Assembly (NCBI GenBank): GCA_031276355.1
Contig: JAISNC010000089.1
Location: forward strand, 1-34,932
Source: Odoribacteraceae bacterium
Lineage (GTDB): Bacteria > Bacteroidota > Bacteroidia > Bacteroidales > Marinifilaceae
Direction: 5' to 3'
DNA length: 34,932 nt
Below are positions 26,926-34,932 of this stretch, one piece after another (position 1 is the first letter of the stretch; each line of letters opens with the position of its first letter). The position numbers were made by a program, and so were the translations under genes. Below the pieces are notes generated by a model that was not told where the DNA came from, searched no databases, and saw only the letters and a program-made list of their open reading frames with translations.

Positions 26926-26958
26926 CTATAAGACGCTCGTGCCGGTGAAAAAGTTACA
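26926..26958 (-). promoter_or_regulatory. ECF-type promoter of the sigma factor operon
   Basis: On the minus strand TGTAAC (26953-26958), 17 bases, CGTCTTATAG (26926-26935), 15 bases upstream of the sigma ATG. Box sequences and spacing are identical to 25470-25502, which suggests autoregulation. Confidence 0.65.
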
Positions 26959-26971
26959 GCGCCCCGTCGCT

Positions 26972-27892
26972 TTATTCGTCGCTGGCGAGTCGCTTGAATC
27001 CCTCGCCGAGGATCTCCTTGGCATCGATGATGGTGACGAAGGCGCGCGGGTCGATCTTGTAGATCGCGCGCTGGAGCGTGGCCATCTCCCGCCGGCTCAC
27101 CACGGTCATGATCATCTCCTTGCTGTCTCGCCGGTACATCCCCTCCACGGGCACGATGGAGCCGCCCCGTTTCATGCTGTCGAGGATAAAGCGGCGCAAC
27201 TCCTCCGCCTTGTCGGAGATGATGAAGAAGGTCTTCTCGTTGGAGAAGCCCTGCAGGATCGCGTCGATCGTCTTCCCCATCACGAATATCGCCAGCCACG
27301 AGTACATGGGCACCTTCCAGTCCCGGAACATCACGAGGCCGAAGATCACGATCACCGAGTCCACCATCATCTGTAGCTGGCCCATGGGCCGGCGCGTCCA
27401 CCTGTGCAGCATCGCCGACAGCACGTCCGTGCCCCCGCTCGAGGCCCGCGTCTTGAGGATCATCCCCACGCCGACACCCATCACCGCCCCGCCGAAGATG
27501 CAGGCCAGCAACATCTCGTCGCCCAGGCCCAGCGGGTCGAGCGGATCCATCTCCCCGGCGCGCGCCAGCATCCAGGGGATCGTGTCCGAGAAGAGCGCCA
27601 CGAGCAGGAAGCACGCGAAGGTCTTCATCCCGAACCGCGGCCCCAGCACTTTCATCCCGGCCAAGCTCAACGGCAGGTTGAAACAGAGCGCCGCCAGCCC
27701 GATCGGGAAACCCCACTCGTGGTGGAGCACGATCGAGATGCCGTAGATTCCCCCGGGGACGATCTTGTAGGGGGCCATGAAACAACTGTACCCGAACGCC
27801 AGCACGAGGGCACCCCCGGCCAGCAACGCGTGGGTACCGAACCACTCCCTTGAAAAGGGTCTCTCTTTTAAAAATGAAAAAGCCATGCTCAT
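26972..27892 (-). CDS. YitT family membrane protein with a C-terminal DUF2179 domain
   Basis: A 306-residue integral membrane protein. About five or six hydrophobic segments fill residues 20-200 (ALLAGGALVLAFGYSCFM, FPIGLAALCFNLPLSL, FACFLLVALFSDTIPW, MLLACIFGGAVMGVGVGMIL). The family motif GGIYGISIVLHH and SSGGTDVLSAMLHR are visible. The C-terminal DUF2179 domain spans about 215-300 (FFIISDKAEELRRFILDSMKRGGSI, SKEMIMTVVSRREMATLQRAI). The family is widespread and without an established biochemical role; transport has been proposed. I chose the ATG at 27892; another at 27886 and a GTG at 27916 are in frame. It is upstream of the sigma gene on the same strand but separated by 60 bases holding the ECF-type promoter. 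Confidence 0.88.
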   Translation of the reverse strand: MSMAFSFLKERPFSREWFGTHALLAGGALVLAFGYSCFMAPYKIVPGGIYGISIVLHHEWGFPIGLAALCFNLPLSLAGMKVLGPRFGMKTFACFLLVALFSDTIPWMLARAGEMDPLDPLGLGDEMLLACIFGGAVMGVGVGMILKTRASSGGTDVLSAMLHRWTRRPMGQLQMMVDSVIVIFGLVMFRDWKVPMYSWLAIFVMGKTIDAILQGFSNEKTFFIISDKAEELRRFILDSMKRGGSIVPVEGMYRRDSKEMIMTVVSRREMATLQRAIYKIDPRAFVTIIDAKEILGEGFKRLASDE

Positions 27893-28112
27893 CGATTTAA
27901 ACGCCGCGAAGTTCACGCTCCCCGGTCGCCCGGCAAATGATCTTTATCAGCCCGCGCGAAAAAAAAGGGTTCACCCGCGTTTTGGGTAAGTAAACCTCAT
28001 CCCCACCTCATTCCAAGTGGAGGGCAATTAGACGCGGCATGGCCGGCGATCTGATTACACCTCGTTTAGTTACCCGGGAACTTCGGGTCATTACCCGGAC
28101 CCCTTGTGTGGA

Positions 28113-28307
28113 GTTGTCTCGAAAGCCGGTTTTCGTCCTTGCGATCCGCGGAGCGGGAAGCAATCCAGGAACCCGTGAATCCCTGGATCGCTTCACCCTT
28201 CGGGTTCGCGATGACGAAAACCGCCCTCGCGTCCCGACCGGGACGCGAGGTACTTCTTCGGAATCCGACTTTTGATACCCTCCCCGCGAATCGACTTTCG
28301 AGACAGC
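28113..28307. repeat. MITE-like element with terminal inverted repeats, copy 3 of the palindrome family
   Basis: The ends GTTGTCTCGAAAGCCG (28113-28128) and the complement of 28292-28307 (GCTGTCTCGAAAGTCG) match at 14 of 16 positions. Inside are the REP-like palindrome (28128-28222, outer ends GGTTTTCGTC/GACGAAAACC) and a perfect hairpin of 11-base arms, CCTCGCGTCCC/GGGACGCGAGG (28225-28250). No transposase is encoded. The rest of the 619-base gap 27893-28511 contains no gene that I can support. Confidence 0.7.
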
Positions 28308-28462
28308 CCAAAATATCTTCCGTATTAATGGTTTGTCGTTTTGCCACGTAAGTGGCATCGCGGGACGACCTCGTGGCGCTTACCGTCATCGGCGGCGGCT
28401 ACTCGTGTGGCGCGGTGCTGTTGGAGTTCTTGTAACGAGGTGCACTCGTGAAAATAGAAAAT

Positions 28463-28499
28463 CCCGCCACCGCGAGCCGTGAAACACGCGATGCGCGGG
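28463..28499 (-). terminator. Probable terminator of the SusCD operon
   Basis: On the minus strand CCCGC ... GCGGG, with inner pairing CGCG/CGCG, is followed by ATTTTCTATTTTC. It lies 13 bases beyond the stop of the PKD-like gene, the last of the operon. Confidence 0.45.
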
Positions 28500-28511
28500 A
28501 GTAAAAGCGAT

Positions 28512-30083
28512 TTAGCGTTCCCTGTAAACCACGTCCACGATGCGAGCGAAACCGGTGTACTCTACCCGCTTGGAGAGCGTGCGGGTGGTGCCGTTCACGG
28601 GATAGAAACCTACCTTTCCGCCGCTGGACTCCGGGGCGGAGGCATCGTGCGACGCGACGATCAGTTCATGCTGCCGGGCCAGGAATCCCGCGGAAGGATC
28701 GCTCAACGATCCGAGGTCGATGCTCTCGTAAAGGTTGAATTTCAGGAGCGTGATTGATTCCGTGGCACCTATGTCGACCGCGGTCTGGGCGTGCGTGCTG
28801 TTCGTGGCGAGGTCATGCAAGTAGACCGTGTTGCCGACAGCGTAGAAGAGGAAGGGATATTGCGAGTGGAAAGCGTGGGCGGTCGCCTTGTCGAGGTCGG
28901 GGGCGTTGAGGTTCTCGTATTTGGCTTCGCGGGCGAATCCATCGCCGGACATGTTGATGGAGAGGACGACGTGCTTCCCGGAGGCATCACGGAGGAGGGC
29001 TTGGACGATGCCGCCGGAGAAACGTGTGCTCTCCATGTAGACGAGGTCCATGCCGGTGTTGAAGGAGAAGAGGGCACCGGGTGGGTCGACGAGCGGAGTA
29101 AGCACGCGTCGGGCCGCATCGGAGGTGCCGTAGCGCCAGCCGACGAAGCGTTTGTTGTCGATGTCATAGAAGATGGCCGTGGTACCGTTCCCGGGGCGTG
29201 CCTTGCTGAAGCCGGCGAAGGGGGCGACGTGGTAATCGGGCGCGGCGTACGGGGTGGCGGTGTTGATCGGTTTTTCGAACGTTTCGCCGCCCATACCGTA
29301 GAACTGCCCGTAGAGGTTCCCCGAGTCGGTGATGGCGAAAATGGCCAACGGGCCGAGGGGATCGTCTGGGCCGACGAGTTGGAAGTACTTGATGACATGT
29401 TCATCGTCGGGTGGCGGGGCGATGAAGTCCCATGTTTTGATGTTTTGTTCCTCGCCCGTCTCGAAGGTGTCGCGATTGAGGAGGTAGCCGCCCTCGCGCG
29501 TGAGGAGGTAGATGATGGTCTCGACACCGGGCCGTAGCGTGGGGGCGAAGCCGATAGCCGTGGCGTGGTGGAGGAGCGGGAGGCCGAGGGTAGGCATCAG
29601 GTCGCGGGCGGGGATGATGCGATCGGCGGAGAGGCGAGAGATCATGTCGAGTCGGGCGCGGGCATCGGAGCCTTCGTTGCAAAGTACCATGTATCCCTCG
29701 TAGACGGTGGAGGTTACTTTGAGCGTGAACGGGACGGAGGCGGAGAGGCCGGTGCGGAGGTCGGTGACGGTAAAGTGACAGGGATAGGTTCCGACGCGGA
29801 AGTTAGCCATCGTGTCGAGATCTTTCGTCCGGGCAAGGGTATCGGCGCGGCCGCTCTTGTAGAGAAAAGCGAAGTTGGAGTTGTCGCCCGTGATTTCTCC
29901 CTCGTGGGAGGAGATGATGCGGGGAGCGAGGGTAAGTCGTTCGGCGTTTCCGAGTACTTCGACGGTGGAAGGTATTCCCGTGATGTCGAGCACGGGCAGT
30001 TCGCGGTAATGATAATTTCCCTTGTCGTCGAGACAAGCGGCGAGGAGGGGGAGTAGGACGATAAGAAGTATCTTGTTTTTCAT
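28512..30083 (-). CDS. PKD-like family lipoprotein (SusCD-associated)
   Basis: A 523-residue protein with a lipoprotein signal (lipobox LAAC, Cys17), followed by DDKGNYHYRELPVLDITGIPS, the typical start of the PKD-like lipoproteins encoded with SusCD/DUF4843 genes in Bacteroidota. Two beta-sandwich-like regions (about 35-130) precede a larger part with repeated beta-rich segments (TIIYLLTREGGYLLNRDTF, FAITDSGNLYGQFYGMGG, GTTAIFYDIDNKRFVGWRYG, FYAVGNTVYLHDLATN), suggesting a propeller-like surface domain. It is probably exposed on the cell surface and binds the ligand imported by the SusC channel. It is the last gene of the operon, 15 bases after the DUF4843 gene. Confidence 0.82.
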   Translation of the reverse strand: MKNKILLIVLLPLLAACLDDKGNYHYRELPVLDITGIPSTVEVLGNAERLTLAPRIISSHEGEITGDNSNFAFLYKSGRADTLARTKDLDTMANFRVGTYPCHFTVTDLRTGLSASVPFTLKVTSTVYEGYMVLCNEGSDARARLDMISRLSADRIIPARDLMPTLGLPLLHHATAIGFAPTLRPGVETIIYLLTREGGYLLNRDTFETGEEQNIKTWDFIAPPPDDEHVIKYFQLVGPDDPLGPLAIFAITDSGNLYGQFYGMGGETFEKPINTATPYAAPDYHVAPFAGFSKARPGNGTTAIFYDIDNKRFVGWRYGTSDAARRVLTPLVDPPGALFSFNTGMDLVYMESTRFSGGIVQALLRDASGKHVVLSINMSGDGFAREAKYENLNAPDLDKATAHAFHSQYPFLFYAVGNTVYLHDLATNSTHAQTAVDIGATESITLLKFNLYESIDLGSLSDPSAGFLARQHELIVASHDASAPESSGGKVGFYPVNGTTRTLSKRVEYTGFARIVDVVYRER

Positions 30084-30098
30084 GTCAAGTGTGTTAAA

Positions 30099-31031
30099 TT
30101 ATTCGTGAGCGGAATAGTCGACGAGGTAGGCACCGGCCAGTTGCATGAAACTCCCGTCGGCTTCTCGTTCGGGGGTACCGGCATCGGCGAGGGCTTGGAG
30201 GGCTTGCTGGACGACGGTGGCGGCGTAGTTAAAGCGTCCCATGGAGATCTTCGAGATAGGGAACCCGAAGGTGAGCCAGTCGGCATCGCTCCACCCGAGG
30301 GTGGCGTTGACGAAGGCGTACTTGTGGGGACTCCACGTGCCGAAGTAGTCGGGTGGGATACCGTATTCGGGCATCCCGGCGCAGAAGATATTCCAGTAGA
30401 GGGGTTCCGTGTAAAACTCGTTGGCCGTAACGATGAAACGAGTGGCCGAGACGGGCTCGCCGGCGACGGTGTAAAGGTTCGTGTTCTTGCGCGTGTCGAA
30501 GTAGGTAGTAAAGTGTTCGTTCTCCTCCAGGGTGAAGGCGATCGCGATGGCCCGTTCTTTCAAGTCGGGAGCGCGAAGGATACGCAATTCCAGCGTGGCA
30601 ACGCTCTCGCCGGGAGGAACGATGACGGCGGAGAGGTCGACCTCGTAGTGGACTCCCGGGGTGGCGTTCGTGCGGGCATCGTCGATGACGACCTTCACGG
30701 GACGGGGGTAGTCGCGGGTTTTGCCGAGCGTGGCAACGGGGATCCGGATGACGTGATCCGTGGCCGTTTGCATGGAGTGGTCGAGAGGCTTCATCGGGAT
30801 GCCAAAGTCGAGGTAGTCAAAGTACTCGGCGTAGAGTGCCACCATGTCGATGTCCGATGTTCCGAAGGAGAAGGAGATGCTGTCGCGGTAGTATTCTCTG
30901 CCATCGGAATCTTGGTTGCCGTGGGCGAAGTAGATACCGGCATCGGGGCGGTCGAAGGTGATGACCTCTTCCTCGGTACAGGCCGCGGCCGAGAGGAGGA
31001 AGGAGAAGAGTAAGACGTGTAGTGGTCTCAT
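30099..31031 (-). CDS. DUF4843 domain lipoprotein (SusCD-associated)
   Basis: A 310-residue protein with a lipoprotein signal (lipobox SAAAC, Cys18). The DUF4843 signature is seen in DRPDAGIYFAHG, DSISFSFG, VIRIPVATLGKTRDYPRPVKVVID and NATPGVHYEVDLSAVIVPPGESVATLELRILRAPDLKERAIAIAFTLEENEHF. The C-terminal part has FGTWSPHKYAFVNATLG. The family occurs next to SusCD pairs and probably forms part of the surface complex; its ligand is unknown. I chose the ATG at 31031; the frame extends upstream into the susD 3' end but without a lipoprotein signal. It sits 20 bases after susD. Confidence 0.85.
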   Translation of the reverse strand: MRPLHVLLFSFLLSAAACTEEEVITFDRPDAGIYFAHGNQDSDGREYYRDSISFSFGTSDIDMVALYAEYFDYLDFGIPMKPLDHSMQTATDHVIRIPVATLGKTRDYPRPVKVVIDDARTNATPGVHYEVDLSAVIVPPGESVATLELRILRAPDLKERAIAIAFTLEENEHFTTYFDTRKNTNLYTVAGEPVSATRFIVTANEFYTEPLYWNIFCAGMPEYGIPPDYFGTWSPHKYAFVNATLGWSDADWLTFGFPISKISMGRFNYAATVVQQALQALADAGTPEREADGSFMQLAGAYLVDYSAHE

Positions 31032-31051
31032 GATATATGGGTATTTCTGGT

Positions 31052-32512
31052 TCAACGATTTGCTGTTTCGCCGACGGGAAGGGGCGGTACATGTGTTTGT
31101 GTGGTCACGTCGACAGGCTCCGTGCCGGTGCCGTTCTCCGTGGAGGATAACGCACCCCCGAGACGCTTGTAGAGGAAGAAGGCCTGGCCCTCGCCGATGA
31201 ACTCGCGGAGGTATTCGACGCGAAGTTGTTCGGCCAGGTCGTCGGGGGTTCCTGTATTCAATGATGGGAGGCCGCGCCGTTCCCGTGCCCGGTTGAGCCA
31301 CGCGTAGCCGTCGTTAATGTCCGGTTCGCACTCGGCCGCGATGTAGTAGAGTTCCTGCATGCGGACGAGCGACATGAGCGTGGCGTGGAAGTACTCCGAC
31401 TCGGGGTCGTTGTCGTCGGGACGGGCGATGGCCTTGTAGAGGGTGAAGACGTGTCCGGCAATGCCGACACCGGTGGCCCGTTGCCAGCGCGATTGGTAGC
31501 GATAGTCGCCTATTGCTCCAGAGAAGAGCGTGCCGTCGACGAAATTGGCCCTCGGTTGCAGGAAGTTATTACCGGCATTCTCCGAATCAAAGTAGCGGGT
31601 ATAGATCGTGGAGCGATCTTTCCGGTAAATGCCAAAAAGTACCTCGGTGGAGAATACGCGGTCGGGGTCGAGTTGGTTGGCCAGCAAAGTGGTGGGGTCG
31701 ACGGGTGGAAAATGTCCCTGTGCGACGGGATCGTCTAGGACGAGCCGTGCGGTGGTAAGCGCGCCGCTCTTGTCGCCGGAGTAAAGGAGTACCCGGGAAC
31801 GAAGGGCAAGCACGGCGTAATAGTTCAAGCGGAGTTGCCGGTAGCGTTCCCTGGCCGGTTCACCGTTGGAAGCCATCGGGCCGCGTGCAATGACAGGATC
31901 TTTGCCCTTGAGCAGGTTGGCTGCCGTATCCAGGTCGCGCAGTATGCGACCGACAACCGTGTCGGCGGGAAGGAGAGGGAGGCCCATGATGTCCGGAGAG
32001 TCGTTGTAGGGGATGCTTACAGCGGATGGATTATCTTTATACACGGGGCCGAAGAGCCGGAGCATGTCGAAGTGGAGGAACGCGCGTACGGCGAGCATCT
32101 CCCCATGGAGAACATCGGCCTCGTCAGTAGTGAGGAGGCCCTCTTGTCGATCAATGGCCTCGATAAGCACGTTGCAGTTGAGGACGAGGCGGTAGCTCAT
32201 GTTCCATGCCTCCTCGAGCGCCTTGGAGACGGGGGCATCACCGTAATTAAAGGTGTTGAGCGATCGAAAGAACGTGTTCGTGCCGACGGTGACGTGCCGC
32301 TTGCCGAGGATGTCGATCATCTCGTAGGTGAGTTTTTGCCCGTAGAGGGAGTCGGCAGCGAGGCCGTTGTAGATGCCGTTGGCGGCGGTGTAGAAACCAC
32401 CTGCGGTGGCGAAGAGTTGTTCTCGCGTCTGCTTGTCCCGTGGGACGACATCGAGGAAGTCGCTGCAGGCAGTGAAGGAGAGTACCGCAAGGAGGTAAAG
32501 TATCTGTTTCAT
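31052..32512 (-). CDS. RagB/SusD family nutrient-binding outer-membrane lipoprotein
   Basis: A 486-residue lipoprotein (lipobox FTAC, Cys16) with the SusD architecture of TPR-like helices. Recognisable parts are CSDFLDVVPRDKQTREQLFATAGGFYTAANGIYNGL, VLHGEMLAVRAFLHFDMLRLFG, YAVLALRSRVLLYSGDK and, near the end, YYIAAECEPDINDGYAWLNRARERRG and LAEQLRVEYLREFIGEGQAFFLYKRLG. SusD proteins form the lid on a SusC barrel and capture ligand at the cell surface. I chose the ATG at 32512 (MKQILYLL); a GTG three codons upstream would overlap nothing useful. The gap to susC is 12 bases. Confidence 0.95.
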   Translation of the reverse strand: MKQILYLLAVLSFTACSDFLDVVPRDKQTREQLFATAGGFYTAANGIYNGLAADSLYGQKLTYEMIDILGKRHVTVGTNTFFRSLNTFNYGDAPVSKALEEAWNMSYRLVLNCNVLIEAIDRQEGLLTTDEADVLHGEMLAVRAFLHFDMLRLFGPVYKDNPSAVSIPYNDSPDIMGLPLLPADTVVGRILRDLDTAANLLKGKDPVIARGPMASNGEPARERYRQLRLNYYAVLALRSRVLLYSGDKSGALTTARLVLDDPVAQGHFPPVDPTTLLANQLDPDRVFSTEVLFGIYRKDRSTIYTRYFDSENAGNNFLQPRANFVDGTLFSGAIGDYRYQSRWQRATGVGIAGHVFTLYKAIARPDDNDPESEYFHATLMSLVRMQELYYIAAECEPDINDGYAWLNRARERRGLPSLNTGTPDDLAEQLRVEYLREFIGEGQAFFLYKRLGGALSSTENGTGTEPVDVTTQTHVPPLPVGETANR

Positions 32513-32524
32513 GGTATTCACGAT

Positions 32525-34932
32525 TTAGAAGTTAAACGATAACCCCGCTTCCACGTTGCGGGCAAAGGGGTAGGCGATTCCCCGTTCGGCCCGGACGGTG
32601 GAGGCGCGGAACAAGTCGCGGGCGGAGACCTGGAATTTGAGGTTGCCCAGTCCCGTACGTTCGATCCATCCCCCGAAGAACTCGTAGCTCGCGTTGAGCG
32701 ACTCGAAGACGAGGACGTTTTCCCGCTGCACGAAACGCGAGGAGATCGGAGATTCAAGGGCGCTGGCGATGTCTTTGAAAGAGACGATGTCGCCGGGTTT
32801 TTGCCAACGGTCGTGGAGTGCCCGCCTATCCTGGTTCTTGTTCAGGTCGCTGGCCCGGATGTTCTCCACCTTTTCGTGGAGAGCGGTGTTGAAGAGGTCG
32901 GCGCCCAGCTGGTAACGGAAGTTAAGCGCCAGCGAGAAGCCGCCCCACGTCAGCGAAGTGCCCAACACCCCCTCGACATCGGGGCGCGTGTTGCCACAGA
33001 TCACCTCGTCGTCGTAGGAGAAGTCGTAGGTGAAGTTCCCGTTTTTGTCGAGGAACAACTCCTTGCCGTTGGCCGGGTCAATACCGGCCGAGCGCACGGC
33101 CCAGATGTCGTTGGGGTCGGCACCGTCGTAGTAGCGGACGGTGTTCTCGCCGCGCCCGTTTTGGCTAAAGGTGGCGAGTTGGTTGCCGATCTTGTCGATA
33201 CGCGTGGATTGCCCGCGGGCGCTGGCCCGTACCTGCCAGAGGAGGCGCCGCTCGAGATCGCGGAGGAGATACCCCGAGGCGTTGAGCGTCCACCCGCGGG
33301 AGACCTGCTCGCCGGCGTTGGTGAGGTAGGTGGGCGTACCGGAAGATTCCGGCATGTTGATGCTGAGCAATAACGGGTCGGTGATCTTGTAATAGTAGTC
33401 GGCCGTTAGCGAAAGGCGTTTGTCAAACGCCGCAATATCTATCCCGACGTTCTTGTCAACGGTCACCTGCCACTTTAAGTCGGGATTACCGACTTGGTCG
33501 AGTAGCGCGCCGCGCCCGAAGTAGTTTAGCGCCCCATGCTGGAAGGCGTAGGTAAACAGCGTCTGCGCCGACTCGAAGCTCTGGTTGCCCGGGTTGCCGA
33601 TGGAGGTGCGTAATTTTAGCTGGTCGAGGCGGGGGAAGAGCGCGTTTACCCATTTCTCGCCGTGCAGGTTCCAGCCCAGGCCGACGGACCACGTCGTGTT
33701 GTACTTGCGCGTGGCACCGAAGACCGAAGAGCCGCTCGTGCGGAGGCTAAAATCCATCAGGTAGCGGTCGTCGAAAGCGTAACCGGCGTTGAGGTAACCG
33801 TTGACGGAACGGGAGATCGACTCGTAATAGGTGGGAGTACCGTTTTCCGGGTAGCCGCTCGCGAACGACGGGTAGGTGAAGTCGCCATCCGGGAAGCCCT
33901 CCACGGAATACCCCTGGACGAGCAGCGTGCTACTAAAAATGTTACCGCCGGCCACGAGATTGAGGCGATGGTGTCCAATGAGGCGGGCGTGCGTCACGCT
34001 GGCTTCTCCCTCGTGGCGCGTGTGGCGCATGTTGAGAGCGAAAAACTCCCCGCGGCGGTGCGATTCCGTGTTCTCGTACCGGGTGTCTTCCCTCGAGAAA
34101 AACTGTTCCGTGTCGTCGTTATCGTGCGTGATGCCGAGGCGGGCACGTACTTTCCAGGCGCGGGAAGGTGTCCACTCGGCCACGAAAAAATTACTAAGCC
34201 CCAGCCCGTGCCCCTTGTCGCGACTATTGAGGTGATCGTTCCACAGCGGGTTGGACGCTTGGAAGTAGTCGTTATTCTCCAGCCATTTATTGATGATTCC
34301 CTCGGCATCGCGCTTGTAATAGGGATTCGCCTCGGCGTATTCCTGGAACGAGACCACGGGATTCCCCAGCGCGGTGGACGTGATCGAGAACTTGTTCGAG
34401 AACTGGAAGTCGTCGACGCGATAGATCAGGTCGATATTCCCGCTGATCACCTCGCGAAAGGAGCGCTTCATCGCGCCGGTGACACCGGTATAGCTGCCGC
34501 CAAGACCGAAGAGGAAGTGCCCCTCGCCGCCCATCAGGTAGAGCGAGTGTTTCTGGTTGATGCCGACACGCAACGGCTCGGCGAGCCAGTAGGTGTCGAC
34601 ACCCTCGAGCACGGCTCTCAGTTTCTCCTGGTAGCGTGCGTTTAACTCCTGCTCGTAAGTATACTCGTTCAGTCCGAGCGCGCTCGCTCCAGAGGCATCG
34701 TACCTCCCGGCGAGCACCTCGAACGCGAGTTTTTCCCGCGCGTTCATCAAGTTGTAGCTGGAGAGGTCGGGGATCGTGACGTTGAGACTGCCGTTGTAGC
34801 TCACTTGCAACTCGCCGGCCTCCGGTTTTACCGTCTCGACCACCACCACGCCGTTCGCCGCCTTCGACCCGTAGATAGCCGTCGACGCGGCATCCTTGAG
34901 GAGCGTGATCGAGGCTACGCGGTTAATGTCCA
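32525..34932 (-). CDS. SusC/RagA family TonB-dependent outer-membrane transporter, 5' part outside the window
   Basis: The frame is open to the end of the window, so the N-terminus (signal peptide, CarboxypepD_reg-like domain and start of the plug) is missing. The first codons seen give INRVASITLLKDAASTAIYG followed by SKAANGVVVVETVKPEAGEL, the SusC plug signature. The remaining roughly 770 residues are barrel strands ending in AGLSFNF with a terminal Phe, as usual for outer-membrane proteins. It transports a ligand captured by the SusD lid, using TonB energy. The ligand cannot be told from sequence. First gene seen of a four-gene operon (susC, susD, DUF4843, PKD-like). Anything upstream is outside the window. 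Confidence 0.95.
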   Translation of the reverse strand, partial: DINRVASITLLKDAASTAIYGSKAANGVVVVETVKPEAGELQVSYNGSLNVTIPDLSSYNLMNAREKLAFEVLAGRYDASGASALGLNEYTYEQELNARYQEKLRAVLEGVDTYWLAEPLRVGINQKHSLYLMGGEGHFLFGLGGSYTGVTGAMKRSFREVISGNIDLIYRVDDFQFSNKFSITSTALGNPVVSFQEYAEANPYYKRDAEGIINKWLENNDYFQASNPLWNDHLNSRDKGHGLGLSNFFVAEWTPSRAWKVRARLGITHDNDDTEQFFSREDTRYENTESHRRGEFFALNMRHTRHEGEASVTHARLIGHHRLNLVAGGNIFSSTLLVQGYSVEGFPDGDFTYPSFASGYPENGTPTYYESISRSVNGYLNAGYAFDDRYLMDFSLRTSGSSVFGATRKYNTTWSVGLGWNLHGEKWVNALFPRLDQLKLRTSIGNPGNQSFESAQTLFTYAFQHGALNYFGRGALLDQVGNPDLKWQVTVDKNVGIDIAAFDKRLSLTADYYYKITDPLLLSINMPESSGTPTYLTNAGEQVSRGWTLNASGYLLRDLERRLLWQVRASARGQSTRIDKIGNQLATFSQNGRGENTVRYYDGADPNDIWAVRSAGIDPANGKELFLDKNGNFTYDFSYDDEVICGNTRPDVEGVLGTSLTWGGFSLALNFRYQLGADLFNTALHEKVENIRASDLNKNQDRRALHDRWQKPGDIVSFKDIASALESPISSRFVQRENVLVFESLNASYEFFGGWIERTGLGNLKFQVSARDLFRASTVRAERGIAYPFARNVEAGLSFNF

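Overview
The window comes from a GC-rich member of the Bacteroidota, most likely an anaerobe of the order Bacteroidales. The evidence is a SusC/SusD pair with DUF4843 and PKD-like lipoproteins, several promoters of the Bacteroidota type (TTTG-N19-21-TAnnTTTG), a GldA/GldF-GldG ABC system, a DUF6913 gene next to dapA, and an AraR-type Nudix-fold regulator. HydF points to [FeFe]-hydrogenase metabolism. The genus cannot be fixed from the sequence.

Layout. 0.1-1.5 kb: a cyclophilin-type lipoprotein and a SPOR-domain lipoprotein, divergently arranged. 1.5-9.1 kb: a sugar locus (AraR-like regulator on the minus strand; GH127 and GH2 glycosidases as a plus-strand operon) bordered on both sides by short non-coding repeats (72-bp tandem units plus a long imperfect palindrome). 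9.2-11.9 kb: a membrane metallophosphoesterase, then gmhB and holA on the minus strand. 11.9-13.1 kb: an AT-rich island with a decayed DUF4143-type ATPase gene, three 23-bp-spaced iterons and tRNA-Arg(ACG). 13.3-14.7 kb: DUF6913 gene and dapA. 14.7-17.9 kb: ABC exporter (GldA-like ATPase; permease fused to a GldG-like domain). 18.0-21.7 kb: PgpH-like HD phosphohydrolase, fabD and folE. 21.7-22.3 kb: a non-coding stretch rich in inverted repeats. 22.3-24.7 kb: a sigma-54-activator-like response regulator without a DNA-binding domain, then hydF. 24.7-26.9 kb: an outer-membrane barrel protein, an anti-sigma-like protein and an ECF sigma factor, all minus strand. 27.0-27.9 kb: a YitT/DUF2179 membrane protein. 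27.9-28.5 kb: another repeat element. 28.5-34.9 kb: a minus-strand operon susC (cut by the window end), susD, DUF4843 lipoprotein, PKD-like lipoprotein.

How the parts work together. The AraR-like protein probably controls the GH127-GH2 operon, which would release L-arabinofuranose and galactose from plant glycans. The ECF sigma gene and the barrel gene two genes downstream are each preceded by the same promoter-like sequence, TGTAAC-N17-CGTCTTATAG. This suggests an autoregulated sigma factor that also drives its membrane-protein neighbour. The SusCD operon has no enzyme of its own in the window. I found no complete transposon, prophage, CRISPR array or toxin-antitoxin pair. The most notable non-coding signals are the duplicated ECF-type promoter, the MITE/REP-like repeat family and the iterons in front of the dead DUF4143 gene.
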